Assembly (NCBI GenBank): GCA_963750735.1
Contig: CAVVRY010000012.1
Coordinates: 225,021 to 289,020 of the forward strand
Direction of reading: 5' to 3'
DNA: 64,000 nucleotides
Origin: JANTGF01 sp963750735
GTDB taxonomy: Bacteria; Bacteroidota; Bacteroidia; Bacteroidales; VadinHA17
Shown: positions 63,857-64,000 of the stretch, one piece after another
Layout of the letters: each line of letters starts with the position of its first letter
Numbering within the stretch: the stretch's first letter is position 1
Notes under the pieces: model-generated
Told to the model about the DNA's origin: nothing
The model's database searches: none
The model's input: only the letters and a program-made list of their open reading frames with translations
Program-made: the position numbers and the translations under genes

Positions 63857-63880
63857 AGGTGAAACATAGGTGAAACAAAT
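63857..63880 (+). repeat. right att-like direct repeat (24 bp)
   Basis: An exact copy of 12482..12505, including the internal doubled AGGTGAAACA. It is placed just upstream of the integrase start. The remaining 120 bases of the window carry no recognisable gene. Confidence 0.7.
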
Positions 63881-64000
63881 ATAGCATTTTTATTCAATTT
63901 CATTCATTTTATTGAATTTCTGAAAATACTATAAACAGTAGCTTTTATTGATTATGACTGAATTTGAGAGCAATTAAGTGAAGTGGGCTGCATGCTTTGG

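Noticed and set aside
1..64000. CRISPR array or cas genes
   Set aside because: No regularly spaced short repeats and no Cas-like protein were seen on either strand.

Overview
The window comes from the chromosome of a Bacteroidota bacterium with gliding and type IX secretion traits. The evidence is a gldJ-like gene followed by murF, a T9SS C-terminal sorting domain (19188..20981), promoters of the Bacteroidota type (TTTG, 19-20 bases, TAnnTTTG) at 12313..12343 and 22433..22464, AT-rich DNA, and families such as DUF3871, DUF6876 and DUF4421.

Layout. Bases 1-12433 are a conserved housekeeping block: gldJ, murF, ppa, a membrane metallophosphoesterase, a GT2 glycosyltransferase, an inositol-monophosphatase-family enzyme, ppk1, sixA, a PIN-PhoH protein, a nitroreductase, folC and tRNA-Val(UAC). 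A 24-bp sequence just behind the tRNA terminator (12482..12505) recurs exactly at 63857..63880, next to a tyrosine recombinase gene. The 51.4 kb between them is therefore either one large integrative element or a composite of several insertions.

Inside the two repeats, left to right: (a) a restriction-modification locus with an ArsR-type regulator (12.7-15.7 kb); (b) an integron-like cassette array without an integron integrase (about 16.9-35.5 kb), where single genes or small operons on the minus strand are each followed by an attC-like imperfect palindrome; it holds a NERD protein, a LamG/T9SS protein, beta-barrels, lipoproteins, orphan immunity-type genes, an RDD protein, a TetR-controlled DUF1254 locus, an AAA/DUF4143 ATPase, and an IS110-family element sitting inside one attC; (c) within that stretch, a 477-aa protein with palm-type polymerase motifs, preceded by a structured leader and overlapped by a 66-aa gene (22.4-24.2 kb), the best candidate for an undescribed system; (d) a decayed copy of an element module (37.6-38.9 kb); (e) secreted and membrane genes, including two related leucine-rich-repeat lipoproteins (one frameshifted), two TolB/TPR membrane paralogues, a DUF4421 protein and a SIMPL protein (38.9-52 kb); (f) an AI-2E permease and an mlaEFD lipid-transport operon (52.2-55.9 kb); (g) the element core (56.2-63.9 kb): DUF3871, a RecA-like ATPase, a small conserved protein, an origin-like region, an SF3-type helicase, an excisionase-like protein, an RteC-like protein and the integrase.

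The core could replicate, excise and integrate, but no relaxase, type IV secretion or capsid gene is visible, so transfer would depend on a helper. Much of the cargo looks like a reservoir of captured single genes. Assignments come from reading motifs, not from database searches.
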